This document shows positions 1 through 8,606 of a DNA stretch of 64,000 nucleotides, one piece after another. The stretch spans positions 100,138-164,137 of the forward strand of contig JAENYV010000008.1 in assembly GCA_016841605.1 (NCBI GenBank). Reading direction: 5' to 3'. Both the position numbers and the translations under genes were made by a program. The notes beneath the pieces were generated by a model, which did no database searches, was not told where the DNA came from, and saw nothing but the letters and a program-made list of their open reading frames with translations. Every line of letters starts with the position of its first letter. Position 1 is the first letter of the stretch. The stretch comes from Dethiobacter alkaliphilus. Lineage in GTDB: Bacteria > Bacillota > Dethiobacteria > DTU022 > UBA8154.

Positions 1-1170
1 AATATGAAACAATTTCCCTTTTTAACTAAAAGTGAACTTCGTGAAGCGCAGTTGAACAGTTCTAGAGAGTTTCCGTTGGGAGAAATACAGACAGCTAAAA
101 CCGAGGATATTGTACAAGTTATCTCCTCCTCGGGAACCTCCGGTCGGCCGGTGTACTACGGGGTAACTTCAAAAGACGTCGAAATTTGGAAAGATGCTAT
201 TGCCACTTTATACTATACTGCGGGAATTAGAAAGAATGATATCGTTGCCCACACCACTGGCGTACCTTTGTTTGCCGGTGGTGAACCTTACTTTGAAGGG
301 ATCCGAAATATTGGAGCTATGACAGTTTGGCCCGGCAATTTGTCTACTTCCAGAATGCTGGAAACAATCAGGAATCTTAACTGTACAGTTATTCAGGCCA
401 CCGCATCTTTTAATCTCTACTTGGCAGAACATTGTCCGGAAGCATTAGGTATTGATCCCAAAGAATTGGGGATAACCAAAATATTAGGAGGTGGTGAGCC
501 CGGCTTAGGAGAGGAAGCGATCAGGCAAAAATTAAAAGATGCCTGGAATGCGGAAACGGTACGTGAAATTATGGGGTTGGCGGATGTAATGCCCGGCATG
601 TGGGCAGAATGTGAAGATGAATCCGGTATGCATTTCAATGCACAAAAGTATGTCATGGTTGAACTGTTGGATAAGGAAACAGGGGAGTGCTTGCCATGGG
701 AAACCGGAGTTGTAGGAGAGTTGGTTTACACCAACTTTAGTAGGTCGGCTACGCCGGTATTAAGGTACCGTTCAGCTGATCTTGTCCGTGTAGAGGGCAC
801 ATCATGTTCATGCGGCAGAAAATCACCCAAGATTCGCTGTATTGGCAGAGTAGACGATCTGCTTATTTTTAAGGCTATGAATGTTTATCCATCTGCAATA
901 CGCGATGTAGTTCTCAAACATTTTGAACAGTTTCTCACTGGTCAAATGCAGGTAGTAAAGGATTCTGCAGAACAAGTTCGCTTTGACTCGGCAATACCTG
1001 TAGACATAGAGGTTAATCCAGCCGAATATGATCTTGCCGATTTAAAAAAGAAAATTGAAAAAGTAGTAAGAGATACATTAAATATTCGTATTAAAGCAGA
1101 ACTTGTTCCAGCTAATACTATTCAGAGAACACAATATAAATCACCTTTGATTCGCATACGTGAGCAGTAA
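1..1170 (+). CDS. Phenylacetate-CoA ligase-like AMP-forming enzyme (5' end outside window)
   Basis: The protein resembles the PaaK branch of adenylate-forming enzymes, which activate a carboxylic acid to its CoA thioester via an acyl-AMP. The ATP-binding P-loop is SSSGTSGRPVYYG (about residues 41-53 from the first ATG at position 4), and the PaaK-type C-terminal signature GRVDDLLIFKAMNVYPS is near residue 285. A CSCG motif before it suggests a small metal site. PaaK proteins usually have about 50 more N-terminal residues before the KLPFTTK-like segment, here FPFLTKSEL. The frame is open to position 1, so the gene very probably starts upstream of the window. It is followed by TRAP transporter genes, which fits activation of an imported organic acid. 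The substrate cannot be read from the sequence. Confidence 0.85.
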   Translation, partial: NMKQFPFLTKSELREAQLNSSREFPLGEIQTAKTEDIVQVISSSGTSGRPVYYGVTSKDVEIWKDAIATLYYTAGIRKNDIVAHTTGVPLFAGGEPYFEGIRNIGAMTVWPGNLSTSRMLETIRNLNCTVIQATASFNLYLAEHCPEALGIDPKELGITKILGGGEPGLGEEAIRQKLKDAWNAETVREIMGLADVMPGMWAECEDESGMHFNAQKYVMVELLDKETGECLPWETGVVGELVYTNFSRSATPVLRYRSADLVRVEGTSCSCGRKSPKIRCIGRVDDLLIFKAMNVYPSAIRDVVLKHFEQFLTGQMQVVKDSAEQVRFDSAIPVDIEVNPAEYDLADLKKKIEKVVRDTLNIRIKAELVPANTIQRTQYKSPLIRIREQ

Positions 1171-1241
1171 GAAAGCGGGGAGGATAGAAAGAAAGCGTAA
1201 CAAATAAATTTTAAATGTTCCAAAGAATCCATAAATACCAG

Positions 1242-1287
1242 GTTGTGGTTATGTAGACACGATTTGTTTTGTTTACATAACCACAAC
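1242..1287. other. Long inverted repeat between ligase and TRAP genes
   Basis: The arm GTTGTGGTTATGTAGAC (1242-1258) pairs with GTTTACATAACCACAAC (1271-1287), with one G-T pair among 17 and a 12-base loop. Only a short TTT follows, so it is not a typical intrinsic terminator. It could be an mRNA-processing or stabilising hairpin, or an operator controlling the TRAP and downstream genes. Confidence 0.6.
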
Positions 1288-1370
1288 TTTACAAAAAGGA
1301 GTAATAAAAATAGTAAATGAAAGAATGAGAGCGCCTTTAATTTTAACTATCTTAGACAAGGAGAAAAATT

Positions 1371-2441
1371 ATGAGAAAACATAAAAATATTTTAGCCGTT
1401 GGCTTACTGGTAGTTTTGATAGCTATTTTACTGACAGGATGTGGAAATGGCACTCCTGCGGGGGAAGAGGCGAAAGATAAGGATGTCAAGGTTATAACTC
1501 TTGTAGGTGCTGATATGACTCCGGCAAGTTCTTCTACAGCTCAAATTTTCGAATGGTGGGGCTCAGAGATCGAAAAAAGGACTAATGGACAGGTAAAGTT
1601 CAATTATTTCTGGTCCGGCAGCTTAATAGGAGCTTATGAACAACTTGAGGCTGTTAAAAAAGGAAATATTGATTTTACTCCTTATTATTCCGGTTATCAT
1701 CCTGACATAGCTCCACTTCCGTTAATTGCATTAATGCCTATGATGAATATTGGTCCTTTAGAGCAGTCATTATATGCGGCCGATGAACTTTATCGGACAC
1801 ACCCCGCCCTGGAAGCGGAATTTAAAGGAAATAATGTGAAATATCTATACCCTGTTTTTGTCCCTGATGCTTATGTCTGGTCAACAAAGAAACCGATAAA
1901 CACGAAAGAAGACTTAAAAGGTTTAAATTTTAGGGCTTTTGGCCCATGGCTGACTTTTTTTAACGAACTAGGAGCCAGTCCTGTCAGCCTGCCTGTTCCT
2001 GAGATATATGATGCACTGGATCGAGGGGCATTAGATGCAGACATTATGTTTCTGCCTAATGCTGCCGGTAATAGCTACTGGGAAGTAACAAAATATGTGA
2101 ATACAACGAATTTGGGCGCTAACCTTGGTGCTCCTGCGGTTATGAATATTGATACGTGGAACAGTTTGCCTGCCGATATTCAAGAAATTATTGAACAAGT
2201 TAGCATTGAGGCCGTTGACAAGAGTGTTGAGGTAAATGAAGAGTTATATGCTAGGGATAGTAAGGCTATTCAAGATCAAGGAATGACTGTTTCTGAATTT
2301 TCAGCTGATGACATTAATACAATGCAGCAGATTGCCCAAGAGAAGGTGTGGAACCCCTATATAGAGGAACTTGAGAATAAGGGTATACCGGCAAAGGATG
2401 TGCTTAATACCTACCTTCAGTTGTTAGACAAGTTTAAATAA
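1371..2441 (+). CDS. dctP: TRAP transporter solute-binding lipoprotein (DctP family)
   Basis: This is the extracytoplasmic substrate-binding subunit of a tripartite ATP-independent periplasmic (TRAP) transporter. The first 24 residues are a lipoprotein signal with the lipobox LTGC, so Cys24 would carry the lipid anchor. The mature part has the usual DctP elements, including the segment LKGLNFRAFGPWLTFFNELGAS (the organic-acid-contacting region near residue 185) and the total length of 356 residues is normal. An AAGGAG ribosome site precedes the ATG. It is followed by dctQ and dctM, which together make a complete importer driven by an ion gradient. DctP proteins typically bind carboxylates, consistent with the CoA ligase upstream and decarboxylases downstream. 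Confidence 0.92.
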   Translation: MRKHKNILAVGLLVVLIAILLTGCGNGTPAGEEAKDKDVKVITLVGADMTPASSSTAQIFEWWGSEIEKRTNGQVKFNYFWSGSLIGAYEQLEAVKKGNIDFTPYYSGYHPDIAPLPLIALMPMMNIGPLEQSLYAADELYRTHPALEAEFKGNNVKYLYPVFVPDAYVWSTKKPINTKEDLKGLNFRAFGPWLTFFNELGASPVSLPVPEIYDALDRGALDADIMFLPNAAGNSYWEVTKYVNTTNLGANLGAPAVMNIDTWNSLPADIQEIIEQVSIEAVDKSVEVNEELYARDSKAIQDQGMTVSEFSADDINTMQQIAQEKVWNPYIEELENKGIPAKDVLNTYLQLLDKFK

Positions 2442-2545
2442 AGTAAATAAATAAGAAAGTAACAAAGAAACAAAATTATTTACATCTTGGACAAGTTGGC
2501 TTGGAGCAGGCTGCAGTGGTTAAATACTAATGGGGGACCAATAAC

Positions 2546-3052
2546 ATGGAAAAAAGTAATATGCAGTGGGAAAAAGTGATTAGGCAAATTTCTTTTTGGG
2601 CAAATTTGATTAGTTCGTGGGGTCTCTTTGTGCTAATGTGCATGGGAATAGTATCAATTGGTTTGCGCTGGGCAGGTTTTCCTTTGGGCGGTGCCATCAA
2701 TCTGTCTGTCTACTTACTTGTAGCAGTGATATATTTCTCTCTAGCTTATGCGCAATCACAGGGACAGCACGTGGCAGTAGAGTTTGTTGTTTCCCGGATT
2801 CGGGGTAACTTCCGCATGCTTATCATAATAATCGGATTATTTATATCACTTGTGGCCTGCGCCTTTTTGGTGTGGAGTGGTTGTGAAAGTGCCTGGATGT
2901 CGTGGGCAATCAGGGAAAGAATGGACGGTGCTCCATTTTATCCGATTTATCCATCAAAGATTGCCCTTGGTATTGGGTTAATTGTTTTATGGATACAATT
3001 GTTAGCTGATTTTATAAAAGAGATTAGAAAATATAAATGTTTGGGCAGATAG
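2546..3052 (+). CDS. dctQ: TRAP transporter small membrane subunit (DctQ family)
   Basis: A 168-residue membrane protein with about four hydrophobic segments (near residues 20-42, 50-70, 90-112 and 132-155). It has the DctQ-type pattern SLAYAQSQGQHVAVEFV between segments two and three. DctQ subunits hold the large permease and the binding protein together. The gene lies between dctP and dctM with a 13-base gap to dctM, so the three are surely one operon. A GGGGGACC ribosome site precedes the ATG. Confidence 0.9.
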   Translation: MEKSNMQWEKVIRQISFWANLISSWGLFVLMCMGIVSIGLRWAGFPLGGAINLSVYLLVAVIYFSLAYAQSQGQHVAVEFVVSRIRGNFRMLIIIIGLFISLVACAFLVWSGCESAWMSWAIRERMDGAPFYPIYPSKIALGIGLIVLWIQLLADFIKEIRKYKCLGR

Positions 3053-3065
3053 GGAGTGTGAACAA

Positions 3066-4361
3066 GTGAACCCGCTCATACTGGGTACTATTGGTTTGAT
3101 CGCCCTGTTTTTTTTAATAGCATTAAGGATACCTATTGCCTTTGCTATGTTTCTGGTCGGATTTGGCGGTTTAGCCATGACAAGAGGCTTGGAGCAGGCG
3201 ATTTCAATGGCCGGATCTACATCATATTACGCCATTGCTAATTGGCTGTATCTAGTGATACCAATGTTTATTTTGATGGGTGAATTTGCCGGTGCAAGTA
3301 ATATCATTTCTGACCTGTTCTACTGTTTTAAGGTCTGGTTTGGAAGAATTAAAGGTGCGCTAGCCGTTGTTACTATCTTTACTTCAATGATTTTTGCTTT
3401 TGCCACCGGTTCAACCCTCGCAGCGACTGCAGTAATGGGTAAAGTTGCCTTACCTGAAATGTCCGCTGCGGGATATAAACCAAAACTTTCGCTGGCAACT
3501 GTATTGGGCGGTGGTACGCTGGGGAATATAATTCCGCCGAGCATTGGCCTATCTCTTTTCGGCATCCTTACGGAGCAATCTATAGGCAAACTTTTAATTG
3601 CCGGTATAATACCCGGGGTAATGGTAACAGCGCTGTTATTAATGCTCATATTTTTGTGGATTGTTCGTGATAAAGATGCCGCACCTTTGACACCTTCCAG
3701 TTCATGGAAAGAAAGATGGCGCAGTTTGAAAAATACGATTGGAATGATTTTAGTCCTTATCGCCGTCCTGGGAGGTATTTATTCAGGTATTGTTACCATA
3801 ACCGAGGCTGCTACGGTCGGTGCTTTTGGTGCTTTTCTTGTTGGCCTTTTTTTACGCCGCTTGAACTTGGCAAAAGTTCAGCAAAGCTTGATGAATACCA
3901 TGGCATTGTCTGCTGTAATCTTTTTCTTATTGTTTTCAGTTGCACTTTTTACACGATTTTTAGCCTTTACCGGTTTTACAGGGCAGTTGACAAATTTGGT
4001 AACTGTTTCAGGCATTTCACCGATGCTGACACTATTTTTAATTATCGCAGTTTTCATATTTATGGGTTGCATTATGGATGCCACTTCGATGATGCTGTTG
4101 GTAGTACCGGTTACTTTCCCCATAATAACGGCACTTGGATTTGATCCTATCTGGTACGGCATTCTTTCAGTTGCAATGGTTCAAATCGGACAGATAACAC
4201 CGCCGATCGGAATGTGTATCTATGTCCTCAAGGGTGTTTCGGGTGTGTCTTTGGAAGAATGTTTCGGTGCATCCTGGGCTATTTTGAGTGTCTGGATTAT
4301 TGCGATAGCTTTGCTTATCAAATGGCCAAGTATTGCTCTTTGGCTTGCGAGTACAATGTAG
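3066..4361 (+). CDS. dctM: TRAP transporter large permease (DctM family)
   Basis: A 431-residue polytopic membrane protein of the DctM family, the ion-coupled translocation subunit of TRAP transporters. Family features include the N-terminal LRIPIAFAM, the conserved GGGTLGNIIPPSI in the middle and the GQITPPIGMCIYVLKG near the C-terminus. It starts with GTG after a GGGAGTG ribosome site. The downstream decarboxylase gene begins 45 bases after its stop, so transcription probably continues into it. Confidence 0.93.
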   Translation: MNPLILGTIGLIALFFLIALRIPIAFAMFLVGFGGLAMTRGLEQAISMAGSTSYYAIANWLYLVIPMFILMGEFAGASNIISDLFYCFKVWFGRIKGALAVVTIFTSMIFAFATGSTLAATAVMGKVALPEMSAAGYKPKLSLATVLGGGTLGNIIPPSIGLSLFGILTEQSIGKLLIAGIIPGVMVTALLLMLIFLWIVRDKDAAPLTPSSSWKERWRSLKNTIGMILVLIAVLGGIYSGIVTITEAATVGAFGAFLVGLFLRRLNLAKVQQSLMNTMALSAVIFFLLFSVALFTRFLAFTGFTGQLTNLVTVSGISPMLTLFLIIAVFIFMGCIMDATSMMLLVVPVTFPIITALGFDPIWYGILSVAMVQIGQITPPIGMCIYVLKGVSGVSLEECFGASWAILSVWIIAIALLIKWPSIALWLASTM

Positions 4362-4405
4362 AATTTTTTAAAAAATTGAAAATACTCAATGGGAAGGAAA
4401 ATAAA

Positions 4406-5887
4406 ATGGCTTTTCAAGATCTTAGGGACTGGCTTGATGCTTTAAAAAAACGGGACGAATTAAAGGAAGTCAATGTTGAAGTTGATTGGAATGAAGAGAT
4501 AGGTGCCATAACCCGAAAAGTTTTGGACAAAGAGAAAGAGGCAATTCTTTTCAATAAAATAAAAGGATATCATAAAACGGCTTGCCGCCAGGTACATACA
4601 AACTCTTTAACTACTTATCATAGAGTGGCTATGATGCTTGGCTTGCCGGCTGATATTCCTGTTAGAGATATAATTCAAAATGTTCGCAAAAGAACGCGAG
4701 CTCCCTTTTGTTTTCAACATAAACCGGTGTTTGTTCATGATGGGCCGGTTAGAGAGGTAATAATCAGCAATAAGGATGTTAATCTCTATGATTTACCTGT
4801 GCCCAAATGGAATCCGAGAGATGGGGGACGATATATATCTACTTTTTGTGCTGTCGTTACAAAAGATCCTGAAACCGGTTGGATAAATGCGGGTCTTTAC
4901 AGAGGGATGATCGTTGATGAACAAACGATTGCTATGTTAGTATGGCCGGATAAGCATTATGGGCAGCATTTCTTTAAATATCAAAAAAGAAGAGAGGCAA
5001 TGCCTCTAGCCTTGGTCATCGGCTGGGATCCGATTTTGCCTTTTTGTGCTGCCGCTCCATACCCACCACAAGTAAGTGAATACGATATGATGGGAGCTTT
5101 AAGAGAGGAGCCGGTACCGCTCGTAAAGTGTGAGACGATAGACCTGGAAGTACCCGCTTCAGCGGAAATTGTTATTGAAGGGCTTATGTCTACAAATCCA
5201 AGTGATTTTTTTCCGGAAGGTCCCTTTGGAGAATTCCCGGGATATTACGGCGGTGAAAAATCTCCTAAGCCTGCTATGAAAGTACAGTGTATAACCCACC
5301 GCAAAGATCCGATATTTGTGGGCACATTGGAAGGGAAGCCAATTGTTGAGGATTGTGTCGTTTGTTCTATTAATATGTCAGCTTATGCCTGGAATGGGCT
5401 TGAATCCATGGGCGTACCGTATGTAACAGATGTCTTTTGTCCACCTGCGACCGGATTTGGCACAAATATCAGAGTTCAAATCAAGAAAAAATACCAGGGT
5501 CATGCAAAACAAGTAGCTGCCGGACTTTTTGCCTTACAACCCGGGGCTTTTAAAAACGTGATTGTCGTTGAGGATGATATTGATATCCATGATAACCTTC
5601 AGACTGAATGGGCCTTTGCCTATCGGGTTGATGCCAAAGAAGACGGGATCGTCATCTTTCCGGGATTTCCCGGTTCCGGTTTAGACCCCAGTACGCCTCC
5701 GCAATGGAAAGATCCGGAGATTCATGGAAGAGCACGCTGGAACCGCCTTTTAATAGATGCAACCAGAGATTGGCGTTTTCCGAAAAGAGAAGTTTGGGGT
5801 GGGGAGAATTTTCCGCCGGTTGTTGAAATGAGTAAAGATATGGATGTGTTGACGAGGAAGCGTTGGAAAGAGTACGGTTTTGATTAA
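4406..5887 (+). CDS. UbiD-family (de)carboxylase, canonical active site
   Basis: A 493-residue UbiD-family enzyme; these use prenylated FMN and Mn/K for reversible decarboxylation of aromatic or unsaturated acids. The metal and catalytic positions known from the fungal enzyme Fdc1 are recognisable: INAGLYRGM has the Asn and Arg (N168/R173 equivalents), and PEGPFGEFPGYYG has the Glu pair five residues apart (E277/E282 equivalents). The start is the ATG after AAGGAAAATAAA; the frame is open further upstream but that part overlaps dctM. No UbiX gene for making prenyl-FMN is in the window. It lies in a cluster with a second UbiD gene, a CoA ligase and a biotin-dependent carboxylase. The substrate is unknown. 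Confidence 0.9.
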   Translation: MAFQDLRDWLDALKKRDELKEVNVEVDWNEEIGAITRKVLDKEKEAILFNKIKGYHKTACRQVHTNSLTTYHRVAMMLGLPADIPVRDIIQNVRKRTRAPFCFQHKPVFVHDGPVREVIISNKDVNLYDLPVPKWNPRDGGRYISTFCAVVTKDPETGWINAGLYRGMIVDEQTIAMLVWPDKHYGQHFFKYQKRREAMPLALVIGWDPILPFCAAAPYPPQVSEYDMMGALREEPVPLVKCETIDLEVPASAEIVIEGLMSTNPSDFFPEGPFGEFPGYYGGEKSPKPAMKVQCITHRKDPIFVGTLEGKPIVEDCVVCSINMSAYAWNGLESMGVPYVTDVFCPPATGFGTNIRVQIKKKYQGHAKQVAAGLFALQPGAFKNVIVVEDDIDIHDNLQTEWAFAYRVDAKEDGIVIFPGFPGSGLDPSTPPQWKDPEIHGRARWNRLLIDATRDWRFPKREVWGGENFPPVVEMSKDMDVLTRKRWKEYGFD

Positions 5888-5925
5888 ACCCTATCTGTTT
5901 AATAGATATAGGAAGGGGGTTATTG

Positions 5926-6609
5926 ATGGTGCTATCAATAAAAGCATTGCAACGAATAAAGGCACGGAGAAAGAATTTGTACGTAAATATCCCGCTTGTC
6001 ACTGATAAATTAGCTCTTCTGGTCATTGACATGCAAAATGTGTTTTGCGCCCAGGGGGCACTGCTAGAAACTTCTGAGGCCCGAGAAATTGTTCCAAATA
6101 TTAACCTTATTGCAGAAATATGCCGCTCATTGTCTATACCGGTAATTTTTATTCGACATGTTACTATGGCCAAAGGAGGGGATATAAAAAACCAGTTATT
6201 GTTTTTTGATCAAGAAAAACATGCGGATATTATTGAACAGCTAACCCCCGGACATTGGGGATGTGCAATCTGGGATGATCTGGAAGTAAAAGAAAAAGAC
6301 TTGATTCTTGAGAAATGCAGGTTTAGTGCTTTTTTACCCGGATCGTCCCAGTTGGAAAGATTATTACGGTCACTAGAAAAAGATACTATTATCGTAACTG
6401 GTACAAGAACAAATATTTGTTGTGAGTCAACCGTAAGAGATGCCATGATGTTAGATTTCAAAGTAATAGTGGTCGGTGATGCAACTGCTGCCTTGGATAA
6501 AATAGATCATCAGAATAGTTTAGATATGATGGGAGAAATATTTGCAGATGTAGTCAGCGCCGGATATCTTGTTGAAGAACTAATATTACGAAGGAGAGAA
6601 AAAAATTGA
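5926..6609 (+). CDS. Isochorismatase-fold cysteine hydrolase
   Basis: A 227-residue member of the isochorismatase-like (cysteine hydrolase) superfamily, which includes nicotinamidases, N-carbamoyl hydrolases and ureidoacrylate hydrolases. The catalytic triad is visible: Asp35 in ALLVIDMQNVF, Lys130 in LEKCRFSAF and Cys165 in GTRTNICCEST, where the Cys of the family pattern is followed by a second Cys. GGAAGGGGG precedes the ATG at 5926; a TTG three bases upstream is also possible. It lies between the two UbiD genes and its stop overlaps the next start. The substrate is unknown; context suggests hydrolysis of an amide or carbamoyl group in the same pathway. Confidence 0.87.
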   Translation: MVLSIKALQRIKARRKNLYVNIPLVTDKLALLVIDMQNVFCAQGALLETSEAREIVPNINLIAEICRSLSIPVIFIRHVTMAKGGDIKNQLLFFDQEKHADIIEQLTPGHWGCAIWDDLEVKEKDLILEKCRFSAFLPGSSQLERLLRSLEKDTIIVTGTRTNICCESTVRDAMMLDFKVIVVGDATAALDKIDHQNSLDMMGEIFADVVSAGYLVEELILRRREKN

Positions 6610-7988
6610 AGAGCATGCGAAGCTACCTTGAGAAAAGAAAAAAGGCCTTTCCTGAAGATTTTATCATAGTTAAAGAACAGGTCGATCCCGTTTACGAAAT
6701 AACGGCAATTGTAAAAAAGCTGGATATGAATGGTTATAATCCAATTTTATTATTTGAGAATGTAAAAGGTTTCCAAAATCCAGTGATCTGCAATGTCCAG
6801 GCAACATCCGATCAACTTGCTTTTGCTTTAGACGTAAAGGCTGAACAGCTTGAGGAGCATTATGAAAAAGTTGAAGCAAGCATAATGACGGGGCAAGAAA
6901 AATGCGAACTTGTATCTGTGCCGCATGAGCAGAGCCCGGTTAAGGAAGAAAAGTTTTTTGGAGAAGACATTAACCTTTATCACTATCCTTTTATTACACA
7001 TCATTTGGGTGAAAAGCCTTATATTACACGTGCGGTTGGTATTACCCGCGATCCTGAAAACGGACTTCTACATGCAGGTCATTACAGGTTGATGATAAGC
7101 GGCAAAGATCGAATGGTTACGCATATGACACCTGGACGCCATCTTTGGGATATCTATAATAAAGCATCTAAAATGGGTAAAGATTTACCCATAGCTTTTT
7201 GTCTCGGTTGTCATCCTGCATGGCATATGGCAGCGCAATCGAGAATAACTCACCCCCCAACAGAATTGGAGATAGCCGGTGCTTTGGCCAAAGAGCCGCT
7301 TCTAGTGACGTCATGTGAAATGAGTGATTTACAGGTTCCCGCAGAGTCGGAGATTGTATTTGAAGGTGTACTTAAGCCCGGGGCGCTTGAAGGAGAAGGG
7401 CCATGGTCCGATTTTACACGTTATTCCCAGGTTGCTGATAGGCACCCGGTTTTTGTTAATGCTATTACCCAACGCAAGGATTATATTTATGAAGATGCCG
7501 GTGCCTGGTTGAAGGCAGGTTTAAGTTTTGCACGTATTCCACAGTTGATCAATGCCAGGAGATCGATTATTAAGACAGTTCCTAATGTAAAAGATTTTCG
7601 ATTCGGTTTTTATCCGGCGCAAATGTTTGGGCTTATTTCCATAGATAAGCACCATGTTTCAGAACCCAGACAGGCAATATTAGCTGCTTTTGCTTCCGAG
7701 ATATATCTGAAATATGTGGCTGTTTTCGACACTGATATAGATTTATCCAATCCGAATGAGATTACCTGGGCTCTGGCTACAAGAGTTCAAGCGGAAAATG
7801 ATTTTCTAATACTTCCGAAAATACTTGGTACTGACCTGGATATTTCCGCTCCAATAGAAGGCATGGTTACCAAGGTTGGGATTGATGCAACTGCCAAGCC
7901 TTTTAGAAAAGATTTACCGGAAATAGGAAAGATAGATGAAGATATGTTAAGTAAAATCGATATTAAAAAGTTTATGAGTGCTAGATAG
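6606..7988 (+). CDS. UbiD-family protein with altered active site
   Basis: A 460-residue UbiD-family protein, clearly related to but diverged from the one at 4406. The Arg of the catalytic site is kept (LHAGHYRLM), but the Asn metal ligand is replaced by His. The second Glu of the EGPFGE motif is Asp here (EGPWSDF). The other metal-ligand Glu in the SEIVFEG motif and the His in GRHLWDIY are present. TTG at 6606 overlaps the hydrolase stop as TTGA and is well placed 9 bases after AAGGAG; the ATG at 6615 would be too far. It may act on a different substrate, or be the non-catalytic partner of a hetero-oligomer with the first UbiD. That is inference. Confidence 0.88.
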   Translation: MKSMRSYLEKRKKAFPEDFIIVKEQVDPVYEITAIVKKLDMNGYNPILLFENVKGFQNPVICNVQATSDQLAFALDVKAEQLEEHYEKVEASIMTGQEKCELVSVPHEQSPVKEEKFFGEDINLYHYPFITHHLGEKPYITRAVGITRDPENGLLHAGHYRLMISGKDRMVTHMTPGRHLWDIYNKASKMGKDLPIAFCLGCHPAWHMAAQSRITHPPTELEIAGALAKEPLLVTSCEMSDLQVPAESEIVFEGVLKPGALEGEGPWSDFTRYSQVADRHPVFVNAITQRKDYIYEDAGAWLKAGLSFARIPQLINARRSIIKTVPNVKDFRFGFYPAQMFGLISIDKHHVSEPRQAILAAFASEIYLKYVAVFDTDIDLSNPNEITWALATRVQAENDFLILPKILGTDLDISAPIEGMVTKVGIDATAKPFRKDLPEIGKIDEDMLSKIDIKKFMSAR

Positions 7989-8036
7989 GGTTTAATTATT
8001 TAAGCATGATTACATAAATAAGGGAGGATAAAAGAT

Positions 8037-8531
8037 ATGCCGTTCACAGAAGATGAAATTATCCAAATATTAAAGATAGTAGAACAGTCAAATTTTGATG
8101 AATTACATTTAGAATCAAACGACCTCAAATTAGTAATCAGAAAAGGGGCCAGTGGCCTGGAAGCTGCCAAGGAAAATGGCGTTTTGACGCTCCAATCAAG
8201 CTTAGAAACAAATGGCGATAAACCGCTGGATAGATCTGCAGACCAAGAAGTGAAAGATAACCACCGGGAAAAAGAAGAATTAGAGGAAGGCCATCTCACG
8301 ATCAAAGCGCCTTTACTGGGAACTTTCTATAGAAGGTCCGAGCCCGGGAAACCGGTTTTTGTCGATGTAGGTACTCTCGTTGACGAAGATACAACAGTAT
8401 GCATTATTGAAGTAATGAAAGTTTTCAGCACAATCAAAGCCGGGGTGAAAGGTTATATCAGCAAAGTTTGTGCAGAAAACGGGGAATTAGTTGAGTATGG
8501 ACAACCGCTTTTCTTGGTTAAACCTCTTTAA
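8037..8531 (+). CDS. accB: Biotin carboxyl carrier protein (AccB type)
   Basis: A 164-residue carrier protein. The N-terminal part (1-35) matches acetyl-CoA carboxylase BCCPs, then a charged linker (50-85), then the biotinyl domain (86-164). The biotin site is EVMKV, with Lys128 as the attachment residue; the more usual form is EAMKM. The gene has a good AGGGAGG site. It is followed by biotin carboxylase and an HMGL-type carboxyltransferase rather than accA/accD. It is therefore probably the carrier of a catabolic or anaplerotic carboxylase, not of fatty acid synthesis. Confidence 0.88.
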   Translation: MPFTEDEIIQILKIVEQSNFDELHLESNDLKLVIRKGASGLEAAKENGVLTLQSSLETNGDKPLDRSADQEVKDNHREKEELEEGHLTIKAPLLGTFYRRSEPGKPVFVDVGTLVDEDTTVCIIEVMKVFSTIKAGVKGYISKVCAENGELVEYGQPLFLVKPL

Positions 8532-8606
8532 AGAGCAACTATTTCGCAGTTTCTTTTGCCTATTAATAACCAATTAATTAAAAAGAAGGGATGACGAATT
8601 TATCTT

